Source: Theocolax elegans (lineage: Eukaryota > Arthropoda > Insecta > Hymenoptera > Cerocephalidae). Taken from it: a stretch of DNA of 64,000 bases. The translations under genes and the position numbers were made by a program. Position 1 is the stretch's first letter. Every line of letters begins with the position of its first letter. The DNA is taken from positions 186,001 to 250,000 of the forward strand of contig JANSJX010000017.1 of NCBI GenBank assembly GCA_026168455.1. The letters are read 5' to 3'. Of the stretch, positions 63,401 through 64,000 are shown piece by piece. The notes below the pieces were generated by a model that worked only from the letters and a program-made list of their open reading frames with translations, searched no databases and had not been told where the DNA came from.

Positions 63401-64000
63401 TTTGCACATTGATTGCAATCGTTTGCACATTGATTGCAATCGTTTGCACCTTGATAGCAATCGTTTGCACATTGATTGCAATCGTTCGCACCTTGCTTGC
63501 AATCGTTTGCACCATAAAAGCAATCGTTTGAACCTTGACAGCATCGTTTGCACATTGATTGCAATCGTTTGCGCATTGATGGCAATCGTTTGCACCTTAA
63601 AAGCAATCGTTTGCACCTTGATTGCAATCGTTTGCAACTTAAAAGCAATCGTTGCATCTTGGTAGCATCGTTTGCACCTTGATTGCAATCGTTTGCACAT
63701 TGATTGCAATCGTTTGCACCTTGATTGCAATCGTTTGCACATTGATTGCAATCGTTTGCACATTGATTGCAATCGTTTGCACATTGATTGCAATCTTTTG
63801 CACCTTGATAGCAATCGTTTGCACATTGATTGCAATCGTTCGCACCTTGCTTGCAATAGTTTGCACCATGATTGCAATCGTTTGCACCTTGATTGCAATC
63901 GTTTGCACATTGATTGCAATCGTTTGCACGTTGGTAGCAATCGTTTGAACATTGATTGCAAACGTTTGCACATTGAATGCATTCGTTTGCAACTTGATTG
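60439..64000. repeat. 21-bp satellite array, right block
   Basis: The same 21-bp satellite resumes immediately after the right LTR and runs off the window end. The first 650 bp (60,439 to about 61,090) align to 49,267 to about 49,920. The stretch 61,600-62,500 resembles 39,400-40,770. The stretch 62,538-63,413 matches 41,800-42,675 at a constant offset. The two sides of the element are therefore one array. No gene or other unique sequence is visible in it. Confidence 0.97.

Noticed and set aside
1..64000. tRNA, rRNA or other RNA genes
   Set aside because: Nothing resembling a tRNA cloverleaf, 5S or rDNA segment was seen in either the satellite or the element.

Overview
The window is eukaryotic and contains no host gene that I can support. 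It is a satellite-DNA block broken by one Ty3/gypsy-type LTR retrotransposon. The AT-rich element, with its insect-like Gag and Pol, suggests an arthropod, probably an insect. I cannot name the species or chromosome; a centromeric or other heterochromatic location is inference.

Layout. Bases 1-51,215 and 60,439-64,000 are one tandem array of a 21-bp unit, roughly 2,600 copies judged from length. On the + strand the unit reads as two halves, TTGCACCTTGA (11 bp) followed by TTGCAATCGT (10 bp). Many diagnostic variants and 20-bp versions occur. They are arranged into nested higher-order repeats (HORs) with local registers of about 0.29, 0.46, 0.50, 1.85, 1.945, 2.09, 2.15, 2.26, 2.44 and 4.1 kb. 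Variant families have restricted territories, so the array grew in layers. Because 21 is divisible by three, five of the six frames stay open for long stretches. The many 'ORFs' of up to about 630 codons in the array are by-products of the period, not genes.

Bases 51,216-60,438 are a 9,223-bp retrotransposon on the minus strand. It has two 1,258-bp LTRs (TGTGACGT...ACGTCACA), a 4-bp CGTT target-site duplication, a primer-binding site and a polypurine tract. In transcription order it carries a 130-codon coiled-coil ORF, a broken gag, then protease, reverse transcriptase, RNase H and integrase, all broken by single-base frameshifts. A small basic ORF3 of unknown function follows, split next to a (TA)10 microsatellite. 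Removing the element plus one CGTT restores a 1,945-bp HOR register exactly.

How it fits together: gag and pol are the standard replication set. The upstream ORF and ORF3 are extra and unassigned. The LTRs differ by only about nine substitutions by eye, so the insertion looks young. The frameshifts and LTR differences are mostly 1-nt length changes in short runs, so consensus error is as likely as real decay. Two satellite stretches (about 25.6-28.1 kb and 44.4-48.2 kb) are visibly noisier than the rest.
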